Assembly: GCA_023433185.1 (NCBI GenBank)
Contig: JAEZEN010000319.1
Coordinates: 1 to 14,955 of the forward strand
Direction of reading: 5' to 3'
Origin: Pseudomonadota bacterium
GTDB taxonomy: Bacteria > Pseudomonadota > Alphaproteobacteria > Rhizobiales > Kaistiaceae
Length of the DNA: 14,955 nucleotides
A program made the position numbers and the translations under genes. Every line of letters starts with the position of its first letter. The stretch's first letter is position 1. The notes under the pieces are model-generated. The model was not told where the DNA came from. It worked only from the letters and a program-made list of their open reading frames with translations, and did no database searches. Positions 14,428-14,955 of the stretch are shown one piece after another.

Positions 14428-14438
14428 ACAGCGCTGTC
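14427..14438 (+). promoter_or_regulatory. Operator-like dyad 2, perfect palindrome
   Basis: GACAGCGCTGTC is a perfect 12-bp palindrome beginning at the last base of the -10 box, so it would cover the transcription start. Its half site GACA matches dyad 1. The two centres are 27 bases apart. Confidence 0.5.
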
Positions 14439-14601
14439 AGAGTGGGGGAGTCGATGCGCCGCGCATGGCCTGGCCGCGTGCCGCGCACCGCGGGGGAACC
14501 AGGCCGCCTGTGGCGCGCCTACAGGAGATCGCCCTCCCGCCTGGCAATGCCACACGGCGGCCGCTCGCGGCTGGCGGCCCCATCGATCGTGGAGGACCCG
14601 A

Positions 14602-14955
14602 GTGGAACTTGCCACGCTGGACATCGTCATCGTGCTGGCCTACCTGGCCGGCATCTTCATCCTCCCGCAGTGGGTTTCGCGCGAGAAGGCCGGCCACCAG
14701 AAATCGGCCAGCGACTACTTCCTGGCCAGCCGTTCGCTGCCGTGGTGGGCCATCGGCGCTTCGCTGATCGCGGCCAACATCTCGGCCGAGCAGATCATCG
14801 GCATGTCCGGTTCGGGCTACGCCATCGGCCTGGCCATCGCCTCCTACGAGTGGATGGCGGCGGCGACCCTGCTGATCGTCGGCAAGTTCTTCCTGCCGAT
14901 CTTCCTGCGCAACCATCTACACGATGCCGCAGTTCCTGGAAGGCCGTTACGGCAA
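14602..14955 (+). CDS. Sodium/sugar symporter (SSS family, vSGLT-like), 5' part, apparent frameshift
   Basis: GTG 14602 follows GGAGGA by 5 bases; the frame runs off the window. The first 104 residues match the N-terminus of solute:sodium symporters and are close to my recollection of Vibrio vSGLT: WVSREKAGHQKSASDYFLAS, SLPWWAIGASLIAANISAEQ, then IIGMSGSGYAIGLAIASYEW. Membrane helices are visible at about 5-22, 48-70, 73-100. Equivalents of vSGLT sugar ligands Gln69 and Glu88 are Gln64 and Glu83; Ser91 is replaced by Ala86. Na+-site equivalents are Ala57 and Ile60. After Asn104 the frame reads HLHDAAVPGRPLRQ, while the +1-shifted frame from 14915 reads IYTMPQFLEGRYG, the conserved continuation. 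One base is therefore missing near 14914-14916. It imports sugar (glucose/galactose type) with Na+ across the inner membrane. Confidence 0.9.
   Translation, partial: MELATLDIVIVLAYLAGIFILPQWVSREKAGHQKSASDYFLASRSLPWWAIGASLIAANISAEQIIGMSGSGYAIGLAIASYEWMAAATLLIVGKFFLPIFLRNHLHDAAVPGRPLRQ

Larger units (their letters stand above)
14228..14601 (+). other. Intergenic region upstream of the symporter
   Basis: I see no convincing gene in these 374 bases on either strand; the open frames are short, Arg/Pro-rich GC shadows. It contains a dyad GTTTT-CGCGC-AAAAC (14275-14289), a perfect inverted repeat ACCGCGGC-CC-GCCGCGGT (14307-14324), and a promoter with two operator-like dyads (14398-14438). It ends with the symporter ribosome site GGAGGA (14591-14596). 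Confidence 0.6.

Noticed and set aside
14465..14767. 100-codon open frame overlapping the symporter start
   Set aside because: Out of frame with the clearly recognisable symporter and Arg/Pro-rich; a shadow.
1..14955. CRISPR arrays, tRNA genes, retroelement variable repeats or insertion sequences
   Set aside because: I saw no regularly spaced repeats, cloverleaf sequence, reverse transcriptase or transposase signature on either strand.

Overview
The first 14.2 kb is a morphogenesis block of a long-tailed (siphovirus-type) prophage or phage, all on the + strand. It is very GC-rich and tightly packed, with stop/start overlaps such as TGATG, ATGA and TAATG. The head genes follow an HK97-like plan: portal, ClpP-type prohead protease, major capsid. 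The tail end carries the DUF2460 / DUF2163 / NlpC-P60 / TIM-barrel quartet of the Rhodobacter gene transfer agent (RcGTA). That combination is typical of prophages in high-GC Alphaproteobacteria, so the host is probably an alphaproteobacterium. The terminase genes would lie upstream of the window.

Layout: 24-3462 holds portal, protease and capsid. 3549-5328 holds a small structural protein, a short SAP/HeH-like protein, the gp6-type head-tail connector and a decoration-like protein. 5334-6675 holds a very small phage protein, head-tail adaptor, HK97-gp10-like protein and DUF3168 tail terminator. 6685-9461 holds tail tube, tail assembly chaperones and tape measure. The chaperone pair has an in-frame slippery heptamer followed by hairpins, which predicts a -1 programmed frameshift. 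9463-14.2 kb holds the GTA-like distal tail: distal tail protein, hub protein with an iron-sulfur-type cysteine pattern, cell-wall peptidase and TIM-barrel protein. Together these genes build the prohead, mature and close it, and make a tail of roughly 90 nm with a wall-degrading tip.

At 14201-14227 the TIM-barrel gene runs into a G7C13 tract and homology stops abruptly. The remaining ~730 bp looks unrelated: a control region with a sigma70-like promoter and two dyads suggestive of a LacI-family repressor, then the 5' end of a sodium/sugar symporter of the vSGLT type. That symporter resembles those of Xanthomonadaceae and other Gammaproteobacteria, and it carries an apparent 1-base deletion near the window end. 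An assembly or amplification chimera is the simplest reading of this junction; a genuine prophage remnant boundary is the alternative.

I saw no tRNA, rRNA, CRISPR array, insertion sequence, integrase or attachment site. I found no clearly undescribed system. The most informative signals are the predicted frameshift, the cysteine pattern of the hub protein, the paired glutamates of the TIM-barrel protein and the abrupt junction.
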